From Pelobates cultripes (taxonomy: Eukaryota; Chordata; Amphibia; Anura; Pelobatidae): a DNA stretch of 64,000 bases. Position numbers and translations under genes: made by a program. The notes under the pieces were generated by a model. The model was given only the letters and a program-made list of their open reading frames with translations. It had not been told where the DNA came from and did not search any database. The stretch lies in contig OW240916.1 of the NCBI GenBank assembly GCA_933207985.1, positions 271,331,275 through 271,395,274 of the forward strand. Reading direction: 5' to 3'. Below are positions 21,582 to 33,771 of this stretch, piece by piece (the stretch's first letter is position 1; every line of letters begins with the position of its first letter).

Positions 21582-22856
21582 ATGGCACTAACAATATTGT
21601 CCTTAAATACTAAAGGGTTAAATTCTCCCCACAAAAGGAGACTAGCCCTGGAGGAAGCAAAAAAGGCAAACGCTTCCATAGCCTTCTTTCAAGAAACTCA
21701 TTTCCTAAACTCCAACATGCCCAAATTCTCATCAAAACAATACCCCATAGGCTACCATACAGGTTATACCAAAAAAAAAAAGAGGGGTTTCAATCTTGAT
21801 TAACAAAAATGTAGCCTTTTCTTTACACAAAAAAACAGGGGACAAAGAAGGCAGATACCTTCTCATCCAGTGCCTCCTTGACAACGAACCCTATACACTC
21901 ATAAACATCTATGGCCCACACGACAATCAAGCGACTTACCTTGCCAAACTTCTGTCGAAGGCTGACACTACCAACTTTGGGACTCTGATCATAGGGGGGG
22001 ACACAAATTTTATTCTTGACAGTCACTTAGACTCATCCTTGACTCTGCAAATCTCTAGCAAAACTATGAAAAAACGGTCACTATCCTCCTGTACTCTCAG
22101 AAAACTAATACATGATTCAGGGTATGTGGACATATGGAGGATACTCCACCCTTCAGAAAGAGATTTCTCTTTCCACTCACAAGCGCATAACTCATATTCC
22201 AGGATCGACAGATTCCTACTACACGCCTCTCTAACACCCAGAGTTCTATCCACAAAGATAGGTCTTATAACATGGTCAGATCACGCACCGATTGTGCTGA
22301 CAATCTCGACTCAATACCCAAACCGAGGTAGAGGCTCTTGGCGATTGAACGAATCTCTCCTGAAGAACCCGTTGTCATATCACAAATTAAACAGGAACTG
22401 GAAACTTACTTCCAGACCAACACCACAGACGACATCTCTACCCCCACACTGTGGCAAGCTCATAAAGCTGTGGTTAGAGGCCTCCTTATTAAACACGCTA
22501 GCTATGCCAGAAAGACAAGACAAACTGAATATAATGATCTCCTACAACAGATAAAATCCCTTACACATACTAATAAGACAAACCCGCTACCAGACCATTA
22601 TACTAAACTACAACAACTGCAGAACCAACTACGAACACTTGAATTAGACAAAACAAATTATCTCTTACAGAGATATAAACATAAATTTTTCGCTCAAGGA
22701 AATAAAGCTGGTTCACTTTTAGCATCCAAACTAAAGGCACGAACAGCCAACTCCAGAGTAGCATACCTATTAAATCCTGATAAATCTAAAATTATGAACC
22801 CGCAAGACATAGTGGAAACATTCGCAAAGTTTTATAGCTGGTTAACCAGGATATAA
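21582..22856 (+). pseudogene. L1-like ORF2: endonuclease and linker, no RT
   Basis: Three successive frames. The first (21582-about 21770) is the start of the AP-type endonuclease: ILSLNTKGLNSPHKRR and AFFQETHF, with the catalytic glutamate in QET. A run of A residues at 21770-21780 shifts the frame. The second (21796-about 22330) continues with LINIYGPHD, IIGGDTNF (usually GGDFN), YSRIDRFL and SDHAPIVL, the final catalytic SDH. A second shift near 22340 leads to the linker (22338-22856). It ends at NPQDIVETFAKFYS, just before RT. Two frameshifts and loss of RT make it dead. Confidence 0.85.
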
Positions 22857-23635
22857 TGTGTCTCATTTCAACTCATAAATATACATAATAAATAGTGGTG
22901 GCTTGTTGTTGCTACCTCATAAACATTCTGGTTACTTATTACACCTTTTAAGGACCCCACCTCCCTTGGGTTTTTATTGTATATAATGATTTGTTTGGTG
23001 CTTGTCCCTCAGCACCATTCATTAACAATAAAGGTTATATTTTCATTTTATCTCCTGTTTTTCCCTCCCGAGGTTTCCTGGATTTCCAGGTTCCATGTTG
23101 TCTTTTCTTTTTTAAATGTATAGGGATATTATTTGTATACTTTAATTTGCAATTCACAACTAATCACGCATCAAATGTTCTGAGGAAATCACAATTCAAG
23201 TTTCATGAATTCTCATGAATAATGAAATTCCATACATTATTGCAGTTTAGAAAGTTTTCTTTCCAAAGTTTAGTAAATATTACTGAATCCCAGAGCTGTC
23301 ATTTAATTACTTTAATCCCAGTTACATTTTAGGCACCGATAACAAAGCGAAATGAAAATAAAATGCTAATCGTTTTCCCTATTGGATTTTTCCTGCTAAT
23401 TATTTTTTTTCATCATTTCAACAGACAAATGAGAATCAACCAGCTTTTGAAAATATACACTGCAGTGAGCTGTCATTTTATATTTAAATTAGACTGTTTT
23501 TTTACAACAAGATTGGTTTTTTAGAGCATATAATTTGTTAGACATTTTCAAAAAGCAACGATACATAGGAGAACAGCAAAATATACATTGGTGACTATAA
23601 ATAATACAGGGGGACACTAATCATTTTCACCACCA
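22857..23635 (+). other. no recognisable gene
   Basis: Starts with sequence foreign to the L1 (GGTTAACCAGGATATAATG). An AATAAA-type signal at about 23024 (ACAATAAAGG) follows a short pyrimidine-rich stretch, so this may be the 3' end of another unnamed retroelement. The rest is AT-rich. Confidence 0.4.
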
Positions 23636-24175
23636 TGTCATATGAGTAGTTATTGTGGGTCTGCAGTGGGTGTAGAGGAGGGTTAGGGGTTGAAGTGGAT
23701 GCAGGAGGATAGAGACTGTAGTGAGTGCCATTGGGTAATAGGGGCTTTAGAGGGTCCAGGTAGAATAGGGGCTGTATTGCAGATGGGACGATATGGGTTG
23801 CAGTGGGTTCAGGGTGGTTATAGAGACTGTAGTGGGTGCAGGGTTTAATAGAGGCTTGAGTGGGTGCAGGGGATATTTGGAGCTTTGGTGGGTTTGGGGG
23901 CTATAATGAGCTTTAGGGGCACAGGGCTGTACTGAGTGCAAGGTACATAGGGGCTGAAGTGGGTTCAGGGGGAATAGGGGCTGTAGGGGTTGATATGGCC
24001 TGCATTGGATGTCGGGGGAAACAAATGCGGTAGTGGGTATAGGGGGTAATATATGCCGCAGTGAGTGCAGGAGGTCAAAGGGGCTATAGTGTATGGGGGA
24101 TAACAGAGGCTGTACAGGATGTAGAGGATAATAGAGGTTGTAGGTAAGATAGGAGCTATAGCGCGTTATAGTTGT
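23636..24175 (+). repeat. Degenerate GT-rich minisatellite
   Basis: About 540 bp of imperfect repeats of roughly 30-36 bp around the core GTAGTGGGTGCAGGGGGTAA, with variants such as ATAGGGGCTGTAG. It is strongly purine/GT-biased on the plus strand. This bias produces a long Pro/Leu/His-rich open frame on the minus strand that is not a gene. Confidence 0.85.
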
Positions 24176-24261
24176 GTATCTCATCATCCACCCAGTTGTG
24201 TCTCTACTTCACCTTTTATCAAAAAAAAAAGTGCAGGAATGCTGTTCCTGCAGGACTCAAA

Positions 24262-24330
24262 CCATAGGCGTGCCACGGGGATTAGGGTGTGCCCAGGCAC
24301 ACCCGGCACACCCCGTGCGCACGCCTATGG
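24262..24330 (+). mobile_element. 69-bp palindromic MITE-like element
   Basis: Terminal inverted repeat CCATAGGCGTGCCACGGGG at the left and its near-complement CCCCGTGCGCACGCCTATGG at the right surround about 30 bp rich in GTGTGCC/GGCACAC. It sits in the 3' part of the DIRS Gag relic. A clean target duplication was not found. Superfamily unknown. Confidence 0.55.
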
Positions 24331-25440
24331 TTACAAACCTGCAACTTTCCTAAGAAGACAATTGGTCTCTCCAATTTGTCTTTAAGATCCTTCTGGACAG
24401 GTGTGTTGGACAATTCACTGAGGGACTGGCTGGTAGAGGGAGGGTTAAACTCGTTTGAGCACAAGTTGGTGATATGCGTATAGGATGAACAAATTGCACA
24501 CACTGGGGCCTTGAGCCCTGCCAAATGCCTACAGAAGAGCTCTGTATCGAGTTGGCTCCAATCTGTGTGTACATGGAATTGAGCCAATGACGCAGCTGCT
24601 TTTGCAAATAAAGAATTATGATACTCAAAAAACACGAAACCTCCATACTTATGCCCAAAGTCTACCAGCTTATGCAAATACAAGTCTAAATCCTCTCTAC
24701 GGTGAGGGTGACGAGAACATATCACATTATTAAAAAACTCAAAAGCCCTAACAAACTCTGGGATAGATAATTTCTTATTGAGTCTGGGGTCCCTGGCTCT
24801 CAATATGAAAGATCTCTAAACGAATAAGACTTGTTTTTTTTTTTAATAAAACACCAGATTCACATTGTTTCCTTCTAAAATGTCTTTGCTTAAATTCAGA
24901 GGCACGAGACGGACAGGAGTAATTATTTTAGTAGGTCTAGAAACCTGGGTAAAATAATCATTAGTATTACCGAGGGTATTTGGTTCAGGTTAGGAAACTG
25001 GTAGAATGTGTCAGCAGCTAGATTGATAAGAATAGATGCTTCCAATGTTTCAAGCCTGAGGTTCACATTATCAATGAATGCTGCTACTGATGAGATCATA
25101 CCATGCAATTTCAAGAGGCTGTGTTGTATGGAATTCTCATCACTAGGGCCTGGTTTTTCTGTATCGTTACAGGATTTCAGCAAGTGCAGTAGTTCAGCCT
25201 TTCTAGTAGTAGCTGGGAAGGGGGTGCTTCTACGTTTCAATTCCGTAGTAATCTTAGGGATGATCCAAGGCCTACAACTAGAGGCAGGGCTTATGGCTTC
25301 AGTTAATCTGGCAGGAATACTGAATCTAGCTGGAGTGCAAGGCAAGGAAAGGTTGTCTCCTTGCACCAAAAAGTGATACATACTACAATAGAAACAGAGT
25401 AAGATAAGTAGTGACTTGAAAAGGCGTAGCGTACCAGGAG
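24331..25440 (-). pseudogene. DIRS-type Gag-like protein relic
   Basis: Two minus-strand frames. The upstream one (about 25400-24923) holds ISPASSCRPWIIPKITTELK and STPFPATTRKAELLHLLKS, the SAP-like N-terminal region common in DIRS ORF1. The downstream one (24803-24345) reads LSIPEFVRAFEFFNNVICSR, then YGGFVFFEYHNSLFAKAAA and CAICSSYTHITNLC. The last is the Cys/His pattern (CxxC...H...C) at the end of DIRS Gag-like proteins. A T-run at 24832-24844 and several frameshifts separate the parts. No RT follows on this strand, because the flanks are other elements. Confidence 0.7.
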
Positions 25441-26034
25441 CCCAAACCCACTCACTCACCATAACCCCTCCCCCGACCAAACCCTGAGACCCCGACCCAT
25501 TACCGACCCGATGGGCCCACACCCTAGCACACACTGATGACCCTATGGGACCTCATTACAGGAAGGGGACGCATGAAAACGGTGCCATGACTGGTGACTC
25601 CCGCCACGGGTCTTTGTCAAAGCCCAGATAAAGGGTTACTGCTCGCTAAACGCACACAATCAACACAAGCAAAAGCCACTCGGAACTCCGACCAACCCAC
25701 GACTACCCGACGCCCAAACCACCTCCCTAACCCCTATCCTGAACACAGTAAGGAAAGACAGCCAGGGAGAAACATTCCACACCAGACAATCGGCACTCAA
25801 GCCCTCTTAACACTCAGCACACACACTTAACAAACGCCACACTCCTGCACCAACACACAACGCTCCCACGCGTGCCTCCTGCGGAGACCACCAGAGGGGC
25901 CCCACCGGACACACGTGAGAGACCCCCTCCAGACCACATGCCCCCACCCCCCCTGAACACAGGGCATCGGGGCTGGCCCATGTGCCCGCTTGCACAAACA
26001 TGACTCCTCCCCGGCTACACCCCCCTGCAGACAC
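25441..26034 (+). other. C-rich segment, probable L1 leader/inter-ORF
   Basis: C/A-rich plus strand without a supported coding frame, leading directly into the L1 endonuclease frame. Composition matches the following L1 rather than the AT-rich flanks, so it is probably that element's 5' or inter-ORF sequence. Confidence 0.45.
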
Positions 26035-27473
26035 AAGAAGACACCCCAATCGGACCTTAGAATCTACACGATCAACGCCAAAGGACTCAACTCCCAACAG
26101 AAACGAGCAAGGGCACTGAGAGAACTGAAATCCCTGCACATTTCCACTGCGTTCTTCCAAGAAACGCACTTTCAAACAGCCAAACACCCCAGATTCTCAA
26201 ATAAACACTACCCACTGAGCGTCCATGCCACCAATCCAGACTCCAAGACCAAAGGCGTAACAATACTCTTCGCAGCGGACATACCGTTCCTCAAAGAAGA
26301 GGAGCTCGCGGACCCAGGAGGCAGATTTCTCTTCCTGAAAGGTACTATACACAACAAGCGATTAACGTTCGCCAACTTATACCTCCCGAACAAGGGACAA
26401 ATATCCTTCCTAGGGAAAACCCTTGCATTGCTAGACTCCTTCAGTGACTTCAATGCACCACTAGAACATAAACTGGACACCTCCACAGGCCACTCGACCC
26501 TCCCTAGCCATGGACACAGACGACGCCATGAAGGAGCCGATCACAGCGGAAGAAATATCACAGGCCCTGAAAATGGCCAAAAACGGGAAAAGTCCAGGCC
26601 TGGATGGCTTCACAATTAAATACTACAGAACATACCGCGAATCACTGATCCCACACCTACTGAACATGCTTAACGCACTCAGAAAAGGGGGGACCCTCGA
26701 CCACAACACTCTGAGAGCAAACATAGTGGTGCTACCCAAAGAAGGCAAAGACCCCATGGCTTGCCCGAGCTACAGGCCAATCTCCCTGTTGAACGCCGAC
26801 CTGAAACTATTCGCGAAGGTTCTGGCACTCTGACTCCAACCAACCCTGCCACAATTGATCCACCCAGACCAGGTAGCGTTCATCAGAAGCCAGAGACAAT
26901 ACCACCAAAGTAATTAACTTGATACAGACGGCCAAGAGCAAACAGATGCCCGCACTCCTGATCTCCACGGACGCGGAAAAGGCGTTCGTCAGGGTAGATT
27001 GGACCTTCCTCTTCGCAACGCTACAACACCTAGGACTGAACATGAGGAGGTGGATAGAAGCTCTATACAATGGACCGTCCGCACAAGTCTACGTGAACAG
27101 CACACTATCTACACCATTTCAGATACACAACGGCACCTGGCAGGGCTGCCCCCTCTCGCCTCTTCTGTTCATGTTAAGCCTAAAACCCTTCCTGAACGTG
27201 ATCTGCACCAGACTGGATATCGGGGACATAAAAGAAAAATGGGGGGAAAGCAAAATCTCAGCCTACGCCGATGATCTGCTGTTCACGGTCCGAGACCCGA
27301 AAACATCACTGCCGGCTATCATGCAGGAATTCGAAAAGTACGGCTCACTATCCAACCTCCGCATTAATTACTCCAAGTTGGAGATCCTGCACCTAGGATG
27401 CGACTGCACCCTGATCATGACCCTCAAAGCACGATTCCAGCTACATTGGCGCAAGGACGAACTCAAATATTTA
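26035..27473 (+). pseudogene. L1-like ORF2: endonuclease and RT
   Basis: The frame from about 26040 gives the endonuclease start (IYTINAKGLNSQQKRARAL, AFFQETHF). The middle and end of the endonuclease are deleted: at about 26440 the sequence jumps to DFNAPLEHKLDTSTGHS, and at about 26510 to the pre-RT linker. RT follows: GKSPGLDGFTIKYYR, YRPISLLNADLKLFAKVLAL, stop at 26831, then in a shifted frame ISTDAEKAFVRVDWTFL, GCPLSPLLF and the intact catalytic box AYADDLLF. GC content is clearly higher than in the other L1 copies. It ends at the foldback insertion (27474). Confidence 0.85.
27459..27473 (+). repeat. 15-bp target duplication (left)
   Basis: GAACTCAAATATTTA here is repeated exactly at 27732-27746 on the far side of the foldback insertion. 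Confidence 0.9.
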
Positions 27474-27731
27474 ATACAAGTAGAAATGGAAGTGCACTCT
27501 ATCCCTCACTGTGGAATCCAGGGTGCTCCATGGAAAGTCCCAGTACCAGATAAGGACCAAAAGTGGATAAATATAGGATAAAATCCAGGCACTCCAACAG
27601 GTTCCAAATTTAAGGCAGTTTATTTGAACCAGGAACTACACAGCAACGTTTCAGCTGCTAGGGCTGAAACGTTGCTGTGTAGTTCCTGGTTCAAATAAAC
27701 TGCCTTAAATTTGGAACCTGTTGGAGTGCCT
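27474..27731 (+). mobile_element. Foldback insertion, probable Penelope-derived
   Basis: A 258-bp insertion in L1 ORF2 flanked by a perfect 15-bp duplication. It consists of about 113 bp of single-copy sequence, then a 69-bp arm (27587-27655), a 7-nt loop (27656-27662) and a second arm (27663-27731) that is the exact reverse complement of the first. The arms meet at GGGCTGAAACGTTGC, a word also found next to the Penelope endonuclease relic near 17880. Each arm carries AAATAAACTGCC and GGAGTGCCTG. Two terminal-repeat pieces joined head to head is a structure known for Penelope-like elements. The element type is inferred; the duplication and the palindrome are directly visible. Confidence 0.8.
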
Positions 27732-27746
27732 GAACTCAAATATTTA
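27732..27746 (+). repeat. 15-bp target duplication (right)
   Basis: Second copy of GAACTCAAATATTTA. The L1 frame resumes here with LKYLGIWLT. Confidence 0.9.
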
Positions 27747-28345
27747 GGCATATGGCTCACTGCGGATCCCTCCCACCTGTTCAGGCAAAACTACCCCCCC
27801 TCCTGGAACGCGTACTCAAAGACCTAGCCGAATGGGACGTACCACACATTACCTGGCTCGGCAGAGTAAACAAACATTCTTAAAATGAACGTCCTTCCAC
27901 GCTTCCTATACTTACTCCAAACGCTCCCGATACTTATCCCACAATCCTTCCTGGTCCAGGCTCGCAAAGCCTTCACGAAATATGTCTGGCGGAACCGATA
28001 AAGTACAACATCCTTACAAAAGCCAAACCGCAGGGCGGACTGGGACTCCCGGACCTGATCAAGTACCACCAGACCACCCATCTATAACGGATAGCCGAAT
28101 GGACCCTGGGGACAAAAGACAAACTCTGGATAGCCATAGAAGCCAGCTTTTCACAAGACCCGCTGTGCTCGCTCCCGTGGCAACTCCCAGGCCAGACAAG
28201 AAGATATGACACTAGACACCCCATGATAGAGGCCACACTGAGGGTATGGAGCAGGTTGACAGGAAATCCGGACCTCGCCCCGCCTGTATCGCCTCTATAC
28301 CAACTCTTGGGCACAACGGTTGAGGGCCTACAGATCACAGGGTGA
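27747..28345 (+). pseudogene. L1-like ORF2, C-terminal part
   Basis: Continuation of the L1 after the foldback. Broken frames read LGIWLTADPSHLF, MNVLPRFLYLLQTLPILIPQ, then a KAFTKYVWRNR-like stretch, the usual order in the L1 ORF2 region after RT. Several stops and frameshifts. The sequence to about 28740 is compositionally similar (C/A-rich) and probably the rest of this element's 3' end. Confidence 0.75.
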
Positions 28346-28744
28346 CACACCCCGCAGACCAGGAGATTACTGCACACACACCTGGAGACAGGACACCTGA
28401 AAACCAAGACAGCAACACACGAATACAGCAACGGGAGCACCTGCAACAGACTGAACCGAGGAGGCGCCCGGGTGCTGGCGAGACGTGGGTGCTTAAACAC
28501 CCTGATAAAGCCCCATCCCTAAACCCCCCCCAGGAACATGACATACACCCCCACAAAACACAAAGACAGAACAAACACAGTAGACATACCACCACAAGAC
28601 TACGCTATACCACCCAAGATCTATAGGGTACTAAGACGCACTAGGGGGCTCTGCCAGGGCCCCCCACATACCACAAGGCGGCCACCGCCTGCCCCCATCA
28701 CACTCACGAAGACGTCCAAGACAGGCAGACAGCTGCTCGCACGT
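28346..28744 (+). other. probable L1 3' end, no clear frame
   Basis: C/A-rich sequence continuing the preceding L1. No frame with a recognisable domain. Confidence 0.4.
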
Positions 28745-28977
28745 TCAGCCAGTCCATAGGAAAGCATTCTCAATGCTTTCCTATGGACGCTGGCGTTTTC
28801 CGCGTGGAAGCGCCTCTAGCAGCTGTCAATGAGACAGCCACTAGAGGCTGGATTGACCCATATGTAAACATAGCAGTTTCTCTATGCTATGTTTACAGCA
28901 AAAAGGGTTAAACCTAGCTGGACCTGGCACCCAGACCACTTCATTAAGCTGAAGTGGTCTGGGTGCCTATAGTGGTC
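28745..28977 (+). mobile_element. ACTATAG-family MITE fragment with hairpin
   Basis: Contains a tight hairpin, GTCCATAGGAAAGCATT (28752-28768) and AATGCTTTCCTATGGAC (28772-28788), then a second hairpin around CCAGACCACTTCA...TGAAGTGGTCTGG, ending GCCTATAGTGGTCC. The right end matches that of the TTAA-flanked MITE at 31558-31775. The left end was not found. Confidence 0.6.
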
Positions 28978-28985
28978 CTTTAAGC
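28978..28985 (+). repeat. 8-bp target duplication (left), hAT MITE
   Basis: CTTTAAGC, repeated at 29160-29167. Confidence 0.9.
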
Positions 28986-29159
28986 CACTGTTTCCCAACC
29001 CAGTCCTCAAGACACACCTACCAGTCCAGGATTTAGGGATTACCCAGTTGTGTCTAAGGTGTTTTTACAAAGAAGAAAAAAAACACCTTAGACACAACTG
29101 GGTAATCCCTAAATCTTGGACTGGTAGGTGTGCCTTGAGGACTGGGTTGGGAAACACTG
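28986..29159 (+). mobile_element. hAT-type MITE, 174 bp, near-palindromic
   Basis: Ends are CACTGTTTCCCAACCCAGTC on the left and the complement of CAGTGTTTCCCAACCCAGTC on the right. The arms remain complementary over almost their whole length, with an A-rich loop near 29065-29085. An exact 8-bp duplication (CTTTAAGC) flanks it, as expected of hAT transposons. It is inserted at the edge of the preceding MITE. A diverged relative lies at 48497-48679. Confidence 0.9.
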
Positions 29160-29167
29160 CTTTAAGC
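29160..29167 (+). repeat. 8-bp target duplication (right), hAT MITE
   Basis: Second copy of CTTTAAGC. Confidence 0.9.
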
Positions 29168-29692
29168 ACACAATTTGGCATCGAGCTATATGGTTTTAGG
29201 TTGCATGTTCATGGTGATTGTACTTGAATTGAAGATTGAAATATCACTGTTTTACATTTCCCATTAATTATATGTAAGCTCATTTTCCACTCTATCAAGC
29301 ACTCAGTTTGTTTAAATACTCAAGAGAGGATCCATAATGTCTGATTCAGAGTGTTCTCTATGTAAAACTGTGATGTAGCTGTGGGAGAAATAAAACTTCA
29401 AGCATTGCCTTTTCAATAAGTAAAAGGGAAGATACCCACTTTAAAAGAAACTGCATTATGGCATGGTAGATAGAAAAAAACAAGTTGTCATTTCTAGAAT
29501 ATTTTACAAGCTCACAATTACATGGAATGCAATAAATCAATTTAGAATAAATAACTGCCTAAGAATAGTGTGAATTATGCTCTAGGGTAGTAGCTTATAT
29601 TTGCAACGGTCACCATTTTAATTCAGCCCTCTCCACTATTGAAAGAGCAAAGGAGAGGATATTCATATATGCAAACATAATTTAATATGAAT
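29168..29692 (+). other. no recognisable gene
   Basis: AT-rich sequence, nothing recognised. Its last bases form the target duplication of the ATE1 retrocopy. Confidence 0.5.
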
Positions 29693-29710
29693 AAAAAAGT
29701 AGGAGAAATT
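29693..29710 (+). repeat. Target duplication of the ATE1 retrocopy (left)
   Basis: AAAAAAGTAGGAGAAATT matches AAAAAAGTGGGAGAAATT at 31538-31555 with one mismatch. A long A-rich duplication is the signature of LINE-driven retrocopying. Confidence 0.85.
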
Positions 29711-31537
<1,827 letters not shown>

Positions 31538-31555
31538 AAAAAAGTGGGAGAAATT
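31538..31555 (+). repeat. Target duplication of the ATE1 retrocopy (right)
   Basis: AAAAAAGTGGGAGAAATT. Its first bases merge with the poly(A) tail. Confidence 0.85.
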
Positions 31556-31557
31556 AA

Positions 31558-31775
31558 AGGACCACTATAGTGCCAGGAAAACACACTCATTTTCCTGGCC
31601 CTATAGTGCCTTAAGGGTGGCCCCACCCTCAGGGTCCTCCTCCCGCCGGGCTCTAGAGGGAGGAAGGGGTTAAACTGACCTCTTTCTCCAGCGCCGGGCG
31701 GGGGACTCTCCTCCTCCTCTCCTCCTGCTCGGCTGAATGCGTATGCGCGGCAAGAGCCGTGCCTATAGTGGTCAT
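31558..31775 (+). mobile_element. MITE with TTAA target duplication
   Basis: A 218-bp element between TTAA at 31554-31557 and TTAA at 31776-31779. Inverted ends are AGGACCACTATAG at the left and CTATAGTGGTCAT at the right. It has internal inverted words (CCAGGAAAAC...TTTTCCTGG) and a GC-rich core. TTAA duplication points to a piggyBac- or Kolobok-type transposase in trans. It landed exactly at the end of the ATE1 retrocopy. Confidence 0.8.
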
Positions 31776-31779
31776 TTAA

Positions 31780-32200
31780 GATTTTTTTTGTTTTTGTTGT
31801 GCATGGCATTTTAACTGTGATTGTCTTAATAATTGCTTTTATTGCAATATAATAAACATATTTGTATTCAGCGATGTCTCACAAGTAGAACAGTACCCCC
31901 TATGTACAGGTTTTATGATATTTTGGAAAGTTACAGGATCAAATATAGCACATTATGTTTTTCAGTTTACAATTTGACAGACAGGCTATGTTGTGCTTGA
32001 GACCGTATGGTAGCCCAGGAATGATAATTACCCCCATGATGGCATACCATTTGCAATAGTAGACAACCCAAGGTATTGTAAGTGGGGTAGGTCCAGTCTT
32101 TTTTAGTAGCATTTTAGTCACAAACACTGGCCAAACTTAGTGTTCATATATTTGTGTGTGTGAAAATGCAAAAAAACATATCTAAATTATGAAATCTAAG
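31780..32200 (-). mobile_element. TTAA-bounded dispersed repeat, copy 3
   Basis: Reverse-oriented copy of the repeat at 431-862. It shares GCGATGTCTC, GGGGGTACTG-type and CAGTCTTTTTTAGTAGC words in opposite order. A short open frame at 31939-32127 matches the one at 421-642, which reflects shared repeat sequence and not a gene. Termini not resolved. Confidence 0.6.
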
Positions 32201-32800
32201 TATGGCCAGTTTTTATACCAGACAGCCACTACAGAGTTTGACTCCGTGAAACGATGCTGGACATCCTCACGATTTAAATGTGGATGTTCAACGTCTTCAA
32301 AACCCCCCACATGAAAGCATTGAAGAATGCTTTCCTATGTGAAAGCCCTAATGCACGCTCAGCCATAATGTGCAGTGACCTTGGTGCTGAAAAAAGGTGA
32401 GTGTAAAAGGGATTTTTAAAGCCTTTTACCACTAGAGGCGAGGGAATCAGACCACCACCTCAATGCATAAGGACACTATAATGTTAGGTATACAGTTTTG
32501 TATTTCCAACACTATAGTGCTCCTATAATGTAGCAGGTTTGGTGTATAAATCATGCCCCTTTAGTCTCACTGCTCATTTAAAATATATTTAATATCTAGG
32601 ACTTTTCAGGAAGTGTTTAGGAAGGCTGTGCAAGTTGCATGCAGGGAGGTGTGACTGTGGGTATATTAACAAAAGTGAGTTAACCCCTAAATGGCAGAGA
32701 GCAGTGAGACTACAGGGGCATGATCTATACATCAGCTAAGCTAACTTGGTTTTGGTGCCTATAGTAAGCCAAAAGAAAGAGAGAGGGTGGAGTCTTTGCT
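32201..32800 (+). repeat. ACTATAG-family repeat fragments
   Basis: Contains AAGGACACTATAATG (about 32468), CAACACTATAGTGCTCC, then GGTTTGGTGTATAAATCATG and CTATAGTAAGCC near 32760. These are the same words as at 6268-6430, but rearranged. It also holds a hairpin around GCATTGAAGAATGC. Probably two MITE pieces. Confidence 0.55.
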
Positions 32801-32844
32801 ATTTTCAGCTCATTTCTTGTTTTCTTTTTGGTGTGTAGTCATTT

Positions 32845-33082
32845 TGATTAATAGGGTATTATAACCTGGTATATAAGAATAACCTTATATAAAGATCGAG
32901 GGAAAAAACACACAGGTACTTCTTGCTTCTGTGTCTTTATTGTAACTAAACTCAGCTTCTGCTTTCTGTTTCAGGAGGAAAAGGAAGGAGTAACAACAAA
33001 CTTTATTTACACTCATTTTAACCATACAATGTACAACATAGGTTACATCACTATGAGATCACTTTTAGTTTATATCTCAACA
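32845..33082 (-). repeat. Copia 3' LTR
   Basis: Minus-strand sequence starts TGTTGAGATATAAAC and ends TTAATCA. It contains AATAAAG-type and TTATATAAGG words shared with the other LTR. Confidence 0.85.
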
Positions 33083-33133
33083 CCCCCACTTGCTCTCAAG
33101 TTTGTCGTTTTGCATATTCATATATTACACAAC

Positions 33134-33771
33134 TTACATTCCAAATATATAACTCAACTTTTCTAACTTGGACTTTGTTGCAGGCTTAGTCATAACATCT
33201 GCTACCATCTTGTCAGTCGGACAATAGTCAAGAACTATGTTACCTTCACTGATATCAATATGTTTGCATCTCTGATGGCAAACAGGATTCTTTGAAAGAG
33301 ATATTGAACCTTGATTGTCCCCACAGATTTGTATTGATTCATAGTGACACCCATTGTCCATTCCTTCGAGTAACTGCACGAGGTACTGACTTTCCTGTGT
33401 AGATGCAGCCAATGCCATGTATTCAGCTTCACACGTAGATAAAGCTACTGTGGTCTGTTTCTTTGACTTCCATGGAATCAGTGGACCATTCTTGGTTAGA
33501 CTAAAGCAGTATCCAGTCGGACTCCTATCGTTCATATCAGAGGCCCAGTCAGCATCACTATACGCCACAAGTTTAAGGTTTTCTCTACTCTTTTTGTAGC
33601 ACAAATCATAGTCAATAGTATGTTTTAAGTATCTCATCACATGCGTAGCTGTGGTTAAATGTTGTTCTGTTGGCTCTGACAAGCATTGTGACAATTTACT
33701 GATCACCCAGCTTAAAACCGGTTTTGTACAGGTCATTGCATACAGCAAGCTACCTACTACTTCTCAATATC
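33134..33771 (-). pseudogene. Copia RNase H domain
   Basis: The frame 33748-33134 is open and reads LLYAMTCTKPVLSWVISKLS, then YSDADWASDMNDRSPTGYCF, STCEAEYMALAASTQE and HIDIS. These are the copia RNase H signatures, with the catalytic D (SDADW), E (CEAEY) and D (CGDNQGS) present. It ends TKPATKSKLEKL before the polypurine tract. The domain itself is intact. It is separated from RT by an insertion and preceded by stops, so the polyprotein is dead. Confidence 0.85.

Larger units (their letters stand above)
19766..22856 (+). mobile_element. L1/Tx1-type LINE, 3' truncated, intact ORF1
   Basis: Begins with a GC-rich 5' leader (GCTGGGGGCGTGGCC at about 19766) followed by an open ORF1, a 692-bp inter-ORF segment (20890-21581) and the endonuclease part of ORF2. 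The sequence leaves L1 at about 22850, before the RT domain, so the 3' half is missing. This is the opposite of the usual 5' truncation, so the loss came from later deletion or from insertion of other sequence. Confidence 0.85.

Noticed and set aside
23747..24187. 146-codon Pro/His/Leu-rich open frame on the minus strand
   Set aside because: It is the translation of the GT-rich minisatellite; the amino-acid repeats follow the DNA repeat.
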